From the NCBI GenBank assembly GCA_013400975.1, contig WBMZ01011924.1:1-64000 (forward strand): a stretch of DNA of 64,000 nt. Reading direction: 5' to 3'. The position numbers and the translations under genes are program-made. How positions within the stretch are numbered: the stretch's first letter is position 1; the number at the start of each line of letters is the position of its first letter. The stretch comes from Atrichornis clamosus. Taxonomy: Eukaryota; Chordata; Aves; Passeriformes; Menuridae. Below the pieces are notes generated by a model that saw only the letters and a list, made by a program, of their open reading frames with translations, was not told the origin of the DNA and searched no databases. Positions 45,101-50,685 of the stretch are shown here, piece after piece.

Positions 45101-45849
45101 AATCTCTGTGCCTTTCTCTTTCATTGAATTGTCTCCACTCTATTTTATGCATTTCCCCATTGAGGAAGGGAATTATGCATGTAAAGCTCAGGTCAAACTG
45201 CAGAATTTTTATTGCCAATATCTGGCAGAAGGGTTTCTCACCTCTAATTTGATCACTCCTATGTTAACTCCAGCTATCCAGATAAAGGAGAAACAATCTG
45301 CACAACAGAAATTGCAATACAAATGCATATCATTAGGTTTGAGATCCATCTGATATTTGTACTTACGTATATGAAACCTTCACAGAGTTTTACATAGTAG
45401 TTTTACAGTTTGGTCTTCATGGTAAGCCCGAGATACTTGCTAATTAGCCTGGTAGAAAAAAAGCCCCAAACAAATAAAAAAACCCCTCACTAGCAAATGT
45501 TCATTGCATGAACCCTGAGTCTGAGAACTGCGGAGTGCCAGCAGTGATTTGTTTTGCATGACAAACAGAAACAAATGCTAGATATTGGAACAAGCCAGGA
45601 CACTTCAATTGTTTTCATTGAAATGAGGCTGGCTAAGCAAGTCTGACCTACTTTGTGCTTCAGCTCTGTAGCCACCCTCCTCAAGGCACTGCTCAGGCAG
45701 CTAAAAACAAGCCAGAGAACACCCAGCTGACCAAGGGAACAAGGAAGTAGCCTGGGCATTTGTGTACAGAAGAAAATACCTGGCTTAGTACTGCTGTTCT
45801 ACTCTGCTGAACTGGTTTTGTATCCCAGCAGCTAATTTTATGTATATGC

Positions 45850-45896
<47 letters not shown>

Positions 45897-47912
45897 CACT
45901 GGTCTTTCTTCAGTTGAGTGTGGAAAAAAACAAGTGGCATTTAAAGCATTTAAGTAGTCTTTAAAGCACTGGTCAGGCCCAGAGGGTGGTGATCAGTGGA
46001 ATGAAGTGTAGTTGGAGGCAGGCCAGTAACGAGGGAGTTATCCAAGGGGTCAGTTGTGGCTCCAGTCCTGTTTAATATCTTCATTAATGATCGGGATGGT
46101 GGGACAGAGTGCAAGGCCTGATGATGACACAAAACTGGGAGGAGTGTCTGATGCACCAGAGGGTTGTGCTGCCTTCCAGAGGGACCTAAACAGGCTGGAG
46201 AAATGGGCTGGCAGGAACCTCACGAACTTCAACAGAGGGGAGTGCAAAGTCCTGTTCCTGGGGAAGAACAACTGCAGGTGCTAGGATGGGCAGGGGGCCA
46301 GCCAGCTGGAAAGACACTTAGTTGTAAAAAAGGCTGATGACATCCTGAACTGCCTTAGGAGGAGTGTTGCCAGCAGGTCAGGAAAGGTGATGCTGCCCCT
46401 CGGCTCAGCAGAGGCTACACCTGGAGTGCAGTGTCCTGGGCTCCCCAGTACAAGAGACGTGGACATACGGAGAGAGTCTGGTGGAGAGCCATGAGGATGA
46501 TGAAGGAACTGGAACATCTCTCCTATGAAAACAGGCTAGAGACCAGGGACTGTTCAGCCTGGAGGAGAGGAAGGTCAGAGGGTGTTACTGATGTGTGTAA
46601 ATATCTGAGGGGATGGTACAAAGAGGACAGAACCAGTGGTGCCAGTAACAGGGCCAGAGGCACAAACTGAAACACAAGAGGTTCCTTCTGAACATCAAGG
46701 AACACTTTTTCACTGTGAGGGTGACCAAGCACTGTCACAGGTTGCCCAGGGGTGCGGTGGTGTGCTCATCATTGGAGATACTGAAAAACTGGGAACTTCA
46801 GCTGTTTCCTTATTTTGGATGTACTGAGAGTAATACAGAACAAAGTTCTACTTCTGTGATGTTTGGCAGTGGGACCTGGTTGTTAGTGTACCAGGACTGA
46901 AAAGGAAAATGCAAGGTAGAGAGAGTATGGGTGGAGGGATGGCAGTGGTTTTCATCCAGAGCCCTAAAAATGTTTTCCCAGAATCACTGCAGACAGACTG
47001 TGAAGCCACTTGGAAAGAAAATTGTTTCTTCCTAGCAATTGCAGTGGGAACGTTTAAATGTAATGCTGAGTGGTTCTTACTTAGCTATCCATTATATTGG
47101 GGGGCAATCAATCCAATGCTTGTACTCTGTTCAGCAGAGACTGGTCCTTTTTGAGTTGCTTTATACCAAAGTGTGTTTGTAGTTACAGTGAAGAATTGAA
47201 AAATATTTCAGGTCAGTCAGCGTTTAAGGGGAACACGTAGCATCCCGGAAGTTTTGTTTTGAGCACTGCTTCTTTGGCAGGGAAGACAGAGATGGGAGAA
47301 ATGGGAACATTTCTTTTGGTGGGGATGTCAGTCTGCTTCCCACTCTTGAGATTGGGATCTTGAAGGCATTTCCTGCTACACGTACCAGTGCGGATATATG
47401 CTGGATCGCTTGATGTGTGCTGTGTTTGATGGCAGCGTGTGTAAGTGACAAGCTCCCAGAGCTGGAAAACTCCTGTCAGATAGGGTACAGCCAGTCCCTG
47501 GGGAGTCTGTCAGACAGGATACAAGGGAAAGGGACAGCTGGAAGGGGAGAAGCATTCCTAGCAGAGGAAGGAAAGAAGTCCAATTGAAAAAATATCTCTC
47601 CAGTACCATTTCCAGAACAGAAAATTGCTGTTTTAAGAAAACTGTATTTAGCAGTTAGAGCAGTTTCTCTGGAGGCAGAACTTCCAGAGAAAGAAGAAAA
47701 CACCTATTTTGAGAAATAGTTTTAAAACACAGTAGTCTTCCTTTCTGTTAACTCTGGTTTCAAGTGGATGCTTTCAGATACCATTAATTATTGCAGCTCA
47801 GTTCAGTCATTTCTATGTAAATATGCATTTTTGAACTTAGTAAGTAAATTTTCCCCCTCTTCCTGTTTAACAGGGTCCAAAGGAAGCAAGCTCTGTGTCA
47901 AGTTGGATGTGA
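1..47912 (+). CDS. SNX14: SNX14, sorting nexin 14 (29 exons, 5' end cut by window)
   Basis: Joined coding exons: 1-118, 202-322, 1166-1242, 1333-1411, 8515-8558, 13057-13144, 16783-16867, 19142-19298, 19577-19652, 20503-20547, 20632-20712, 20857-20971, 21320-21475, 21767-21891, 22838-22896, 26425-26451, 30158-30290, 33724-33925, 34818-34901, 35038-35138, 35429-35540, 37330-37370, 37536-37655, 41884-42007, 42523-42687, 43729-43824, 44526-44617, 44776-44832, 47874-47912. Every junction is GT...AG and keeps frame, giving 938 residues from base 3 to the TGA. The human protein is 946 residues, so about 8 N-terminal residues are missing. Domains in window numbering: two membrane helices (about 20-65), PXA (about 122-296), RGS (about 328-460), PX (about 562-682) and C-terminal nexin (about 797-902). 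Known of the family: an ER-anchored sorting nexin at ER-endolysosome and ER-lipid-droplet contacts; loss in humans causes a recessive cerebellar ataxia (SCAR20). No coding exon is broken. Confidence 0.97.
202..322 (+). CDS. SNX14: SNX14 exon 2: second transmembrane segment
   Basis: Acceptor gtaag|G completes the split Arg codon. The exon encodes [16 protein letters not shown] and then [12 protein letters not shown], the second hydrophobic helix and the loop after it, nearly identical to mammalian SNX14. It ends KYKPK at donor aag|gtaaat, phase 0. An open frame running upstream into the intron is not coding. Confidence 0.96.
1166..1242 (+). CDS. SNX14: SNX14 exon 3: Cys/His-rich linker
   Basis: Acceptor cttag|CAG. 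The exon encodes [20 protein letters not shown], holding the C-x2-C-x4-C-x2-H pattern of SNX14 proteins. It ends in a split Arg codon (AG|gtaagc). Confidence 0.95.
1333..1411 (+). CDS. SNX14: SNX14 exon 4: linker into PXA domain
   Basis: Acceptor tacag|A completes Arg. The exon encodes [20 protein letters not shown] and ends LSE at gag|gtaatt, phase 0. It leads directly into the PXA domain. Intron 3 upstream is only 90 bp. Confidence 0.95.
1812..2102 (+). mobile_element. CR1 LINE 3' fragment, sense to SNX14
   Basis: It follows the CR1 3'-end pattern: gagcctacaagaaggatgga, an AAGAAATTCTTTAGTGTGAG stretch, GTTTAAGGCCAGGCTGGATG, GAACTAGATGATCTTTAAGG, ending CATTCTATGAATCTA. It is 5'-truncated and diverged. 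Confidence 0.85.
5079..5094. repeat. (GT)8 microsatellite
   Basis: Uninterrupted GT dinucleotides in SNX14 intron 4. Confidence 0.9.
8515..8558 (+). CDS. SNX14: SNX14 exon 5: PXA domain start
   Basis: This 44-bp exon follows a 7.1-kb intron. It encodes [14 protein letters not shown], the PXA signature where helices begin before the PWYR motif. Acceptor cacag|GTA and donor AG|gtatga split the following Arg. Confidence 0.95.
8559..13056 (+). other. SNX14 intron 5
   Basis: AT-rich 4.5-kb intron. A pyrimidine-rich T tract lies at 10443-10489. No gene or transposon was recognised. Confidence 0.8.
10443..10489. repeat. T-rich pyrimidine tract
   Basis: 47 bases of T with a few C in SNX14 intron 5. 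Not followed by an exon. Confidence 0.9.
13057..13144 (+). CDS. SNX14: SNX14 exon 6: PXA domain
   Basis: Acceptor ctgcag|G completes the Arg of PWYR. The exon encodes [20 protein letters not shown], then SVLVRRIHK, typical PXA helices. Donor aag|gtaaag, phase 0. Confidence 0.95.
13350..13490 (+). mobile_element. Degraded CR1 LINE 3' fragment
   Basis: It starts at TTGGAGGTGTTCAAC and continues with GGCTTTGAGCAATCTGTTCT, tracking the last 140 bases of CR1 with many substitutions. It is an old copy. Confidence 0.6.
14778..14796. repeat. Poly-T run (19 T)
   Basis: Homopolymer in SNX14 intron 6. No retrocopy body was recognised beside it. Confidence 0.9.
15898..16110 (+). mobile_element. Degraded CR1 LINE fragment with internal deletion
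   Basis: GTCCAGTTCTGGGCTCCTC and GGCCACCAAGATGACTGAGG come from the CR1 body. The end, CTGTTCTATGATTTC, is a CR1 tail. The middle is shortened or rearranged. Confidence 0.6.
16783..16867 (+). CDS. SNX14: SNX14 exon 7: PXA domain
   Basis: Acceptor tttag|GTG. The exon encodes [20 protein letters not shown], then VIAKARQK. Donor G|gtaatg, with the Val codon split 1+2. Confidence 0.95.
16868..19141 (+). other. SNX14 intron 7
   Basis: AT-rich 2.3-kb intron. No repeats or genes were recognised. Confidence 0.8.
19142..19298 (+). CDS. SNX14: SNX14 exon 8: PXA domain
   Basis: Acceptor tttcag|TA. The exon encodes [20 protein letters not shown], then [20 protein letters not shown]. This is almost invariant against mammalian SNX14. 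It ends STECR at AG|gtatat. Confidence 0.96.
19577..19652 (+). CDS. SNX14: SNX14 exon 9: PXA domain
   Basis: Acceptor tttcag|A. The exon encodes [20 protein letters not shown], then FLADP, the conserved end of the PXA fold. Donor cct|gtaaga, phase 0. Confidence 0.96.
19653..20502 (+). other. SNX14 intron 9
   Basis: An 850-bp intron. Much of it is open on the minus strand (see the pseudogene candidate at 19922-20409). The last 100 bases hold the branch-point and acceptor region of exon 10. Confidence 0.8.
19922..20409 (-). pseudogene. Unidentified protein-like segment antisense in SNX14 intron 9
   Basis: The minus strand has about 140 codons without a stop (plus 20409 down to 19978). The residue mix is varied and protein-like, for example [14 protein letters not shown] and [14 protein letters not shown]. 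There is no ATG at the start and no family was recognised. Near its end the +1 frame takes over with similar character ([16 protein letters not shown]) to a stop around 19922. This could be a decayed retrocopy with one frameshift. An open frame this long can also arise by chance in AT-rich DNA, so this is tentative. Confidence 0.2.
20503..20547 (+). CDS. SNX14: SNX14 exon 10: end of PXA domain
   Basis: A symmetric 45-bp exon encoding [15 protein letters not shown]. Acceptor ttgcag|GAC, donor cca|gtgagt. Intron 10 after it is only 84 bp. Phase 0 on both sides means skipping would keep frame. Confidence 0.95.
20632..20712 (+). CDS. SNX14: SNX14 exon 11: PXA-RGS linker
   Basis: A symmetric 81-bp exon encoding [20 protein letters not shown], then PRNKKPS. 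Acceptor ctgcag|CCT, donor tct|gtaagc. Confidence 0.95.
20857..20971 (+). CDS. SNX14: SNX14 exon 12: RGS domain start
   Basis: Acceptor ctcag|GTA. The exon encodes [20 protein letters not shown], then [18 protein letters not shown], the opening helices of the RGS fold (F-x3-FLK-x-E-x2-VHVLQF). Donor G|gtaaga. Confidence 0.96.
20972..21319 (+). other. SNX14 intron 12
   Basis: Short AT-rich intron. Nothing recognised beyond the T-rich acceptor tract. Confidence 0.75.
21320..21475 (+). CDS. SNX14: SNX14 exon 13: RGS domain
   Basis: Acceptor ctcag|AG makes Glu. The exon encodes [20 protein letters not shown], then a helix continuing to [20 protein letters not shown] and VEEIQR. The donor is A|gtaagt, with the Ile codon split 1+2. 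Confidence 0.96.
21767..21891 (+). CDS. SNX14: SNX14 exon 14: end of RGS domain
   Basis: Acceptor ctatag|TT completes Ile. The exon encodes [20 protein letters not shown], then [20 protein letters not shown] and DE. Donor gag|gtaagt, phase 0. Confidence 0.96.
21892..22837 (+). other. SNX14 intron 14
   Basis: AT-rich 0.95-kb intron with no recognised element. Confidence 0.75.
22838..22896 (+). CDS. SNX14: SNX14 exon 15: RGS-PX linker
   Basis: Acceptor gctatag|TAC. The exon encodes [20 protein letters not shown]. It ends AG|gtaggt with the Arg codon split before the microexon. Confidence 0.94.
22897..26424 (+). other. SNX14 intron 15
   Basis: A 3.5-kb intron before the microexon. It holds the short duplicated patch with the ambiguous base (23741-23851). 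The last 20 bases carry TGC motifs next to the microexon acceptor. No transposon was recognised. Confidence 0.8.
23741..23851. repeat. Local short duplications around an ambiguous base
   Basis: An 18-base unit (ATCCTCTTCTAGAGGGGT) occurs twice head to tail at 23741-23776. A second unit beginning TCTGCTTTCATTAGAGTTAC occurs at 23779 and again at 23825. The only N of the window is at 23803, at the end of the first copy. Confidence 0.85.
26425..26451 (+). CDS. SNX14: SNX14 exon 16: 27-nt in-frame microexon
   Basis: Acceptor gttgttgcag|A and donor ACG|gtaagt enclose 27 bases adding SSLSLDDL inside the RGS-PX linker. Both flanking junctions have the same phase, so it is a symmetric cassette: joining exon 15 directly to exon 17 keeps the frame and removes nine residues. 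It sits between introns of 3.5 and 3.7 kb. It matches the GSLSLDDF segment of human SNX14. Alternative use is inference. Confidence 0.9.
26452..30157 (+). other. SNX14 intron 16
   Basis: A 3.7-kb AT-rich intron after the microexon. Open frames around 27955-28782 show no recognisable protein. No repeat was recognised. Confidence 0.75.
30158..30290 (+). CDS. SNX14: SNX14 exon 17: RGS-PX linker
   Basis: Acceptor atcctag|G. The exon encodes [20 protein letters not shown], then [20 protein letters not shown] and EDDF. This is a basic patch followed by an acidic stretch. Donor ttt|gtgagt, phase 0. Confidence 0.95.
30291..33723 (+). other. SNX14 intron 17
   Basis: A 3.4-kb intron with one CR1 fragment (32285-32612). 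The rest shows nothing recognisable. Confidence 0.8.
32285..32612 (+). mobile_element. CR1 LINE 3' fragment
   Basis: It contains GTGCCAAGAGGATGGAGCCA, GAGGAAGAACTTCTTTCCTG, CCCAGAGAGGTTGTGGAGTC and the tail CCCATTCTGTGATTCTGTAA. The ATTCTGTG tail points to a different CR1 subfamily from the ATTCTATG copies. Confidence 0.88.
33724..33925 (+). CDS. SNX14: SNX14 exon 18: PX domain start
   Basis: Acceptor ttacag|ATT. The exon begins with acidic [15 protein letters not shown], followed by [20 protein letters not shown] (first PX beta strands) and [17 protein letters not shown]. Donor G|gtatgc. At 202 bp it is the longest coding exon. Confidence 0.96.
33926..34817 (+). other. SNX14 intron 18
   Basis: AT-rich 0.9-kb intron with nothing recognised. 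Confidence 0.75.
34818..34901 (+). CDS. SNX14: SNX14 exon 19: PX domain core
   Basis: Acceptor ctccag|TT. The exon encodes [20 protein letters not shown], then ESKLTEFH. It carries the YRRYLEF motif of PX domains. Donor G|gtatgt. Confidence 0.96.
35038..35138 (+). CDS. SNX14: SNX14 exon 20: PX domain
   Basis: Acceptor attag|GT completes Gly. The exon encodes [20 protein letters not shown], then [13 protein letters not shown], the proline-rich loop and following helix of PX domains. Donor cag|gtatca, phase 0. Confidence 0.96.
35429..35540 (+). CDS. SNX14: SNX14 exon 21: end of PX domain
   Basis: Acceptor ctcaaag|AAA has a purine-interrupted pyrimidine tract. The exon encodes [20 protein letters not shown], then [17 protein letters not shown]. 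Donor G|gtatgt. Confidence 0.95.
35541..37329 (+). other. SNX14 intron 21
   Basis: A 1.8-kb AT-rich intron interrupted by a GC/CpG-rich patch of about 200 bases (36176-36375). No gene was recognised. Confidence 0.8.
36176..36375. other. GC/CpG-rich patch in SNX14 intron 21
   Basis: About 200 bases with many CpG (GCGAGGTCGCCATCG, CCCGGCGTGGTCGC, GCGCCGCTGC), sharply different from the AT-rich intron around it. No protein family or repeat was recognised. Confidence 0.6.
37330..37370 (+). CDS. SNX14: SNX14 exon 22: PX-nexin linker
   Basis: A 41-bp exon. Acceptor ttatag|GT completes Gly. It encodes [13 protein letters not shown], a basic amphipathic segment. Donor gag|gtaagt, phase 0. Confidence 0.93.
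37536..37655 (+). CDS. SNX14: SNX14 exon 23: PX-nexin linker
   Basis: A symmetric 120-bp exon encoding [20 protein letters not shown], then [20 protein letters not shown]. Acceptor ttcag|AAA, donor aag|gtacag. The second half is Pro/Ser-rich. Confidence 0.95.
37945..38282 (+). mobile_element. CR1 LINE 3' fragment, well preserved
   Basis: It contains GGACAAGGGGAAATGGTTTC, GGAACAGGTTGCCCAGAGGG and GTGCCCCTGCCCATGGCAGG, with two ATTCTATG tail units at the end. It is the least diverged of the short copies. Confidence 0.92.
41566..41598 (-). mobile_element. CR1 LINE tail remnant, antisense
   Basis: AAATCATAGAATGGTTTAGG is the reverse complement of a CR1 3' end. Only about 30 bases can be followed. 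Confidence 0.6.
41884..42007 (+). CDS. SNX14: SNX14 exon 24: approach to C-terminal nexin domain
   Basis: Acceptor tttag|CTT. The exon encodes [20 protein letters not shown], then [20 protein letters not shown]. Donor G|gtaaga. It follows a 4.2-kb intron carrying two CR1 fragments. Confidence 0.95.
42008..42522 (+). other. SNX14 intron 24
   Basis: AT-rich 0.5-kb intron with nothing recognised. Confidence 0.75.
42523..42687 (+). CDS. SNX14: SNX14 exon 25: C-terminal nexin domain
   Basis: Acceptor tttcag|GT. The exon encodes [20 protein letters not shown], then [20 protein letters not shown] and [13 protein letters not shown]. The WLHHLLMG segment is the usual start of the nexin fold. Donor G|gttagt. 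Confidence 0.96.
42688..43728 (+). other. SNX14 intron 25
   Basis: AT-rich 1-kb intron with nothing recognised. Confidence 0.75.
43729..43824 (+). CDS. SNX14: SNX14 exon 26: C-terminal nexin domain
   Basis: Acceptor gctgcag|AC completes Asp. The exon encodes [20 protein letters not shown], then [12 protein letters not shown]. It ends CCA G before gttttg, a poor donor (see findings), but this is the only nearby boundary that joins exon 27 in frame. Confidence 0.92.
43825..44525 (+). other. SNX14 intron 26
   Basis: A 0.7-kb intron starting with the weak donor gttttg. No other element was recognised. Confidence 0.75.
44526..44617 (+). CDS. SNX14: SNX14 exon 27: C-terminal nexin domain
   Basis: Acceptor gtctag|AT completes Asp. 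The exon encodes [20 protein letters not shown], then [10 protein letters not shown], the conserved nexin C-terminal motif. Donor cag|gtaact, phase 0. Confidence 0.95.
44776..44832 (+). CDS. SNX14: SNX14 exon 28
   Basis: A symmetric 57-bp exon encoding [19 protein letters not shown]. Acceptor tttag|TTA, donor aag|gtatgt. The next coding exon is 3 kb away. Confidence 0.95.
45849..45893. repeat. (TG)n(TA)n compound microsatellite
   Basis: Alternating CG/TG run followed by about 14 TA units in SNX14 intron 28. Confidence 0.95.
45965..46805 (+). mobile_element. CR1 LINE fragment with reverse-transcriptase C-terminal remnant
   Basis: Longest CR1 copy here. About 46054-46270 still reads, in pieces, as the end of the CR1 ORF2 protein ([19 protein letters not shown]). 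The CR1 3' region follows (GTCTGGTGGAGAGCCATGAG, GAGGTTCCTTCTGAACATCA, CACAGGTTGCCCAGGGG). The copy stops before the octamer tail. Stop codons and frame changes make it non-functional. Confidence 0.88.
47874..47912 (+). CDS. SNX14: SNX14 exon 29: C-terminus and stop
   Basis: Acceptor tttaacag|GGT. The exon encodes [12 protein letters not shown], then TGA at 47910-47912. The Ser-Trp-Met end matches mammalian SNX14, which supports this frame. The first two residues differ from the mammalian Val-Gln (see findings). Confidence 0.9.
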   Translation, partial: GPKEASSVSSWM

Positions 47913-47988
47913 GTGAACACCCAGTAGCATCTGCTGTGCACTGTTTTAATGGACATGTGACATTTTAACATTGCCTTGTATATTTTGT

Positions 47989-47996
47989 TGTAAATA
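47989..47996 (+). promoter_or_regulatory. Pumilio response element in SNX14 3' UTR
   Basis: TGTAAATA matches the UGUANAUA consensus bound by PUM1/PUM2. It lies 77 bases after the stop and upstream of all three polyadenylation hexamers, so it would be in every mRNA form. Binding is inference. Confidence 0.4.
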
Positions 47997-48030
47997 ACAT
48001 AAAATTTAAGTTCAAAAAATATCTTTATGC

Positions 48031-48036
48031 AATAAA
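48031..48036 (+). terminator. SNX14: SNX14 polyadenylation signal candidate (AATAAA)
   Basis: First canonical hexamer after the SNX14 stop codon, 119 bases downstream, in AT-rich sequence with T-rich stretches following. Two further hexamers lie within 150 bases (48067 and 48176), so alternative ends are possible. Confidence 0.5.
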
Positions 48037-49340
48037 GACACTAAAATTTAATACCAATTGCAAGTAAATAAAATATCTGTACTTTTCAATTTAAAATTTG
48101 TTTTAGCTGTTACCAGTAAAAGTCGAATTAATTTCATCAGAATCTCTCGGTGTATGAAATTACAGGATGACGTGAAATAAAGACTACTGAGTGATCAGAC
48201 AACTTACACTTTACTAAAAGAGCAGTTACTGGATGTCTTCCTGAAAGGATATATAGAAAAACTGTTTGGAAGAAGTTGCAGAATGCTCCCAATAAGTTAT
48301 TTTAAACTGTCTTAACAAATCTTACTATTTTTTTTTTAACAAAAGTACATGATTGAATCTATTGCATACAAATAATCTCAGAACTATCTTTGGTCTTCAT
48401 CTTTCTGTGAGTGTGGAAAATCACATTTGTAATTTAGTCTTTTTAATACCTGACCTTCAAATGTAAAGCCCTCTTAAAATAATAACTGATGTGAAAAATG
48501 ATTTTGACTTTTTCTACAGTTTCTTACCTGGATTTGTGGGGTTTTTCTGACATCCTCTTTACAGGCTTAGAAAAGAGGATGTGAGTCTGTTCACAGCATT
48601 GTATAAAAATACGTTCATATAAAAATTAGTGGAAGATTTTTTCTGTAAATCTTAATTTGTTGGCCTTTTTAAAGGGTACTTTGAAAAGGACTTTCATGTG
48701 TGAATTTTTAACAAGTTTTACTCACAGAACAATACAGAGATACTTTAATAGGCATTCTTCAATTTTTCTTTTCAAACACCCATTTTCTCCTCTTTTACAA
48801 ACAAACAAATCTAATGCAGCATTGGTGTTCTTTGTCCATATAATTGGTGTTATTTGTCTGTATCACTATTGCAAACCTTTCCCTTCTGTTTGTCAAAGGA
48901 AGGTAAAAGTGTTATTTCTCTTCTTTCTGGGTATGCCAAAGGAGGAGTTACAACTCCAAATATTGGTGTGCAGGTACAGCTCTGTCTGTAAGTGCCCTCT
49001 CCGTTACTGGCTTGATGTTGATGTGGGGAAGCCCATTCTGTAAATTAACTCTTTTAGGGAGTGGTGTTGACAAATCATCAGTGCCAGGGCATAACTGGTA
49101 GTGTGTCATCATTTGTCTCCCTGTTCTATCACCACTTCCATAATGCAGCTGTGTATTCCAGAGCTTTTCATGCATAACCCTTGAATGGATGTGGAAATGA
49201 AAGGTCTTGAAATTTAAACATACTGAATGTTTATCTTAATGCACTTTCTCCTTGAAACCTGCAGGTGCAGTGACTGTAAGAGGCAAGTAGCTTCAGTGTT
49301 GAAAAAGAGTGTAGTGAGCTTTCCAGAAAAACAAAGCAGG

Positions 49341-49346
49341 TTTATT
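49341..49346 (-). terminator. NT5E: NT5E polyadenylation signal candidate (distal)
   Basis: The minus strand reads AATAAACCTGCTTTGTTTTT here: a canonical hexamer followed closely by a T/GT-rich stretch, a good layout for cleavage and polyadenylation. This would give a 3' UTR of about 1.2 kb. Which hexamer is used cannot be told. Confidence 0.4.
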
Positions 49347-49892
49347 CAAAACACTGACAATTAGTTTAAAACAGCATTAAACAACTCTGAAACATGTTGA
49401 TGTCAAAATTCCTAATGTGAATGATCTTAGAAAAATAACGATTTTTTTTCTCTCGTTTATAAGCAATCACTTGTTGATAAATCATCAGCATGTAGCATTT
49501 AATCTCATTTCCTACTCATTAGCCTGTCTCTTACAACTGTATTTTTTTAAACACAGCCTTCCCATAGAAGAGGTGTAATCACAGTTATCATAAAGCCAGG
49601 TTATGCTGTAAAAAGCCCTATTCCCTGACTATTTCCCAAGGATGCCAAAAGCGCTGCAGGAGTCAATGCCTGCATCTGACGTTCTCTCAGAGTGTTGCTG
49701 GTAGAGAGTAATGGGCAGGAGTCCTGTACTTTGTTCTCTGAAAGAGGTATAAAATTGAGCATATTTATATGAAACACAGTCATAGATTGTGTTCTTACTC
49801 TAGATACAGTCTCCAACCTGGTCATATCTAAGAGTGAAGAATACTCAATTTGTTAAAATTGATCAAAGTCAAGTCAAGCTTTCATTGCAGCC

Positions 49893-49898
49893 TTTATT
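49893..49898 (-). terminator. NT5E: NT5E polyadenylation signal candidate (proximal)
   Basis: TTTATT on the plus strand reads AATAAA on the minus strand, about 630 bases after the NT5E stop. It is the first canonical hexamer in the 3' UTR direction after the coding region that I found. Confidence 0.35.
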
Positions 49899-50527
49899 AA
49901 TGGAAAACATAAGTGTGGTGTTTCTTTTTCAAAAGTAAAACAAAAACTTTTTCAAATTGCGTATTAAATAGATATCCTTTTAATTGCACCAAGTTTAATC
50001 CAGCTCTTTCAGGCATTGGTGTAGGTATGATAAATATGACTGTAAGCAAAATAGAAATATTAGATTGAATACCTTCACCCCGAGTGAAGATCAAAAAAAG
50101 GAATATACATCTATAATAAATCTGTTTCCAGAAGCTTGTTTATGTTGTTGGAATCATGTTCTTAACTCACAATCTAAAGCAGTTAAACGAATTTGACAAT
50201 TTAAAAATACTGCATTTCGATCTGTCATTGTTTTATGATTCAGCAGTAAGTATTCACTGGAACTTTGCTTCTTGAGACCTCAATCCAAATTGCAGGTACC
50301 TGCTGATTCTGGCCCAGAGAAGTCTTGGATTCTGCCCCCTCACCCTGCAGAGTGCTCCAGTGGCACCAGCAGGTTAAGGACAATGGAGTGGGCTGCCTGC
50401 TGCTGACATGCAGCAACCTCACTGCTCATTCATTGTAAGGAGGAACAAAAGAGAACAGTTCTCTTCCCCTGCATCAGTATCATCTCTCCTCCTGTATTCC
50501 TCCAAACAAGAACATGGTGAGCAAAAA

Positions 50528-50685
50528 TCAAGTGTGCAAGAATGTTACAGTGGACAATAGAGAGATCAGGGTGAGACTTGCTTTGATAAGACTTCCAGAA
50601 GAAAACTTTATTCGACCTTCAACTGCTGGGTAAACTCTCTTCATTCTCTGGAGGTAGCGGGAAACAACTTCAACATCAGGTTCAC
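50528..50685 (-). CDS. NT5E: NT5E exon 9: dimer interface and GPI-anchor signal, stop
   Basis: Minus-strand acceptor gtttag|GT completes Gly. The exon encodes EPDVEVVSRYLQRMKRVYPA, then VEGRIKFSSGS and a hydrophobic tail rich in Leu/Ser/Thr ending FLHT, with the TGA stop at plus 50530-50528. Small residues (SSGS) followed by a hydrophobic tail fit a GPI attachment site. Confidence 0.95.

Larger units (their letters stand above)
44833..47873 (+). other. SNX14 intron 28
   Basis: A 3-kb last intron holding a (TG)n(TA)n microsatellite (45849-45893) and the longest CR1 copy in the window (about 45965-46805). The 47220-47700 stretch is GC-richer but unrecognised. Confidence 0.8.
47913..48200 (+). 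other. SNX14: SNX14 3' UTR (approximate end)
   Basis: AT-rich sequence after the stop. It contains a Pumilio-type TGTAAATA at 47989-47996 and AATAAA hexamers at 48031-48036, 48067-48072 and 48176-48181. The true cleavage site cannot be fixed from sequence, so the end given assumes the last hexamer may be used. Confidence 0.5.
48201..50527. other. Region between converging SNX14 and NT5E; includes NT5E 3' UTR
   Basis: No gene was recognised. The right part must hold the NT5E 3' UTR on the minus strand; minus-strand AATAAA hexamers occur at 49893-49898 and 49341-49346. An open frame at 48657-49043 (+) has no recognisable domain and low-complexity Phe/Leu-rich content, so it is not called. No CR1 or other repeat was recognised. 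Confidence 0.6.

Noticed and set aside
46054..46284. Open frame resembling a reverse transcriptase end
   Set aside because: Not a separate gene: it is the decayed ORF2 end of the CR1 element at 45965-46805.
48657..49043. 128-codon plus-strand frame between SNX14 and NT5E
   Set aside because: Phe/Leu/Cys-rich with no recognisable domain; length is within chance for AT-rich DNA.
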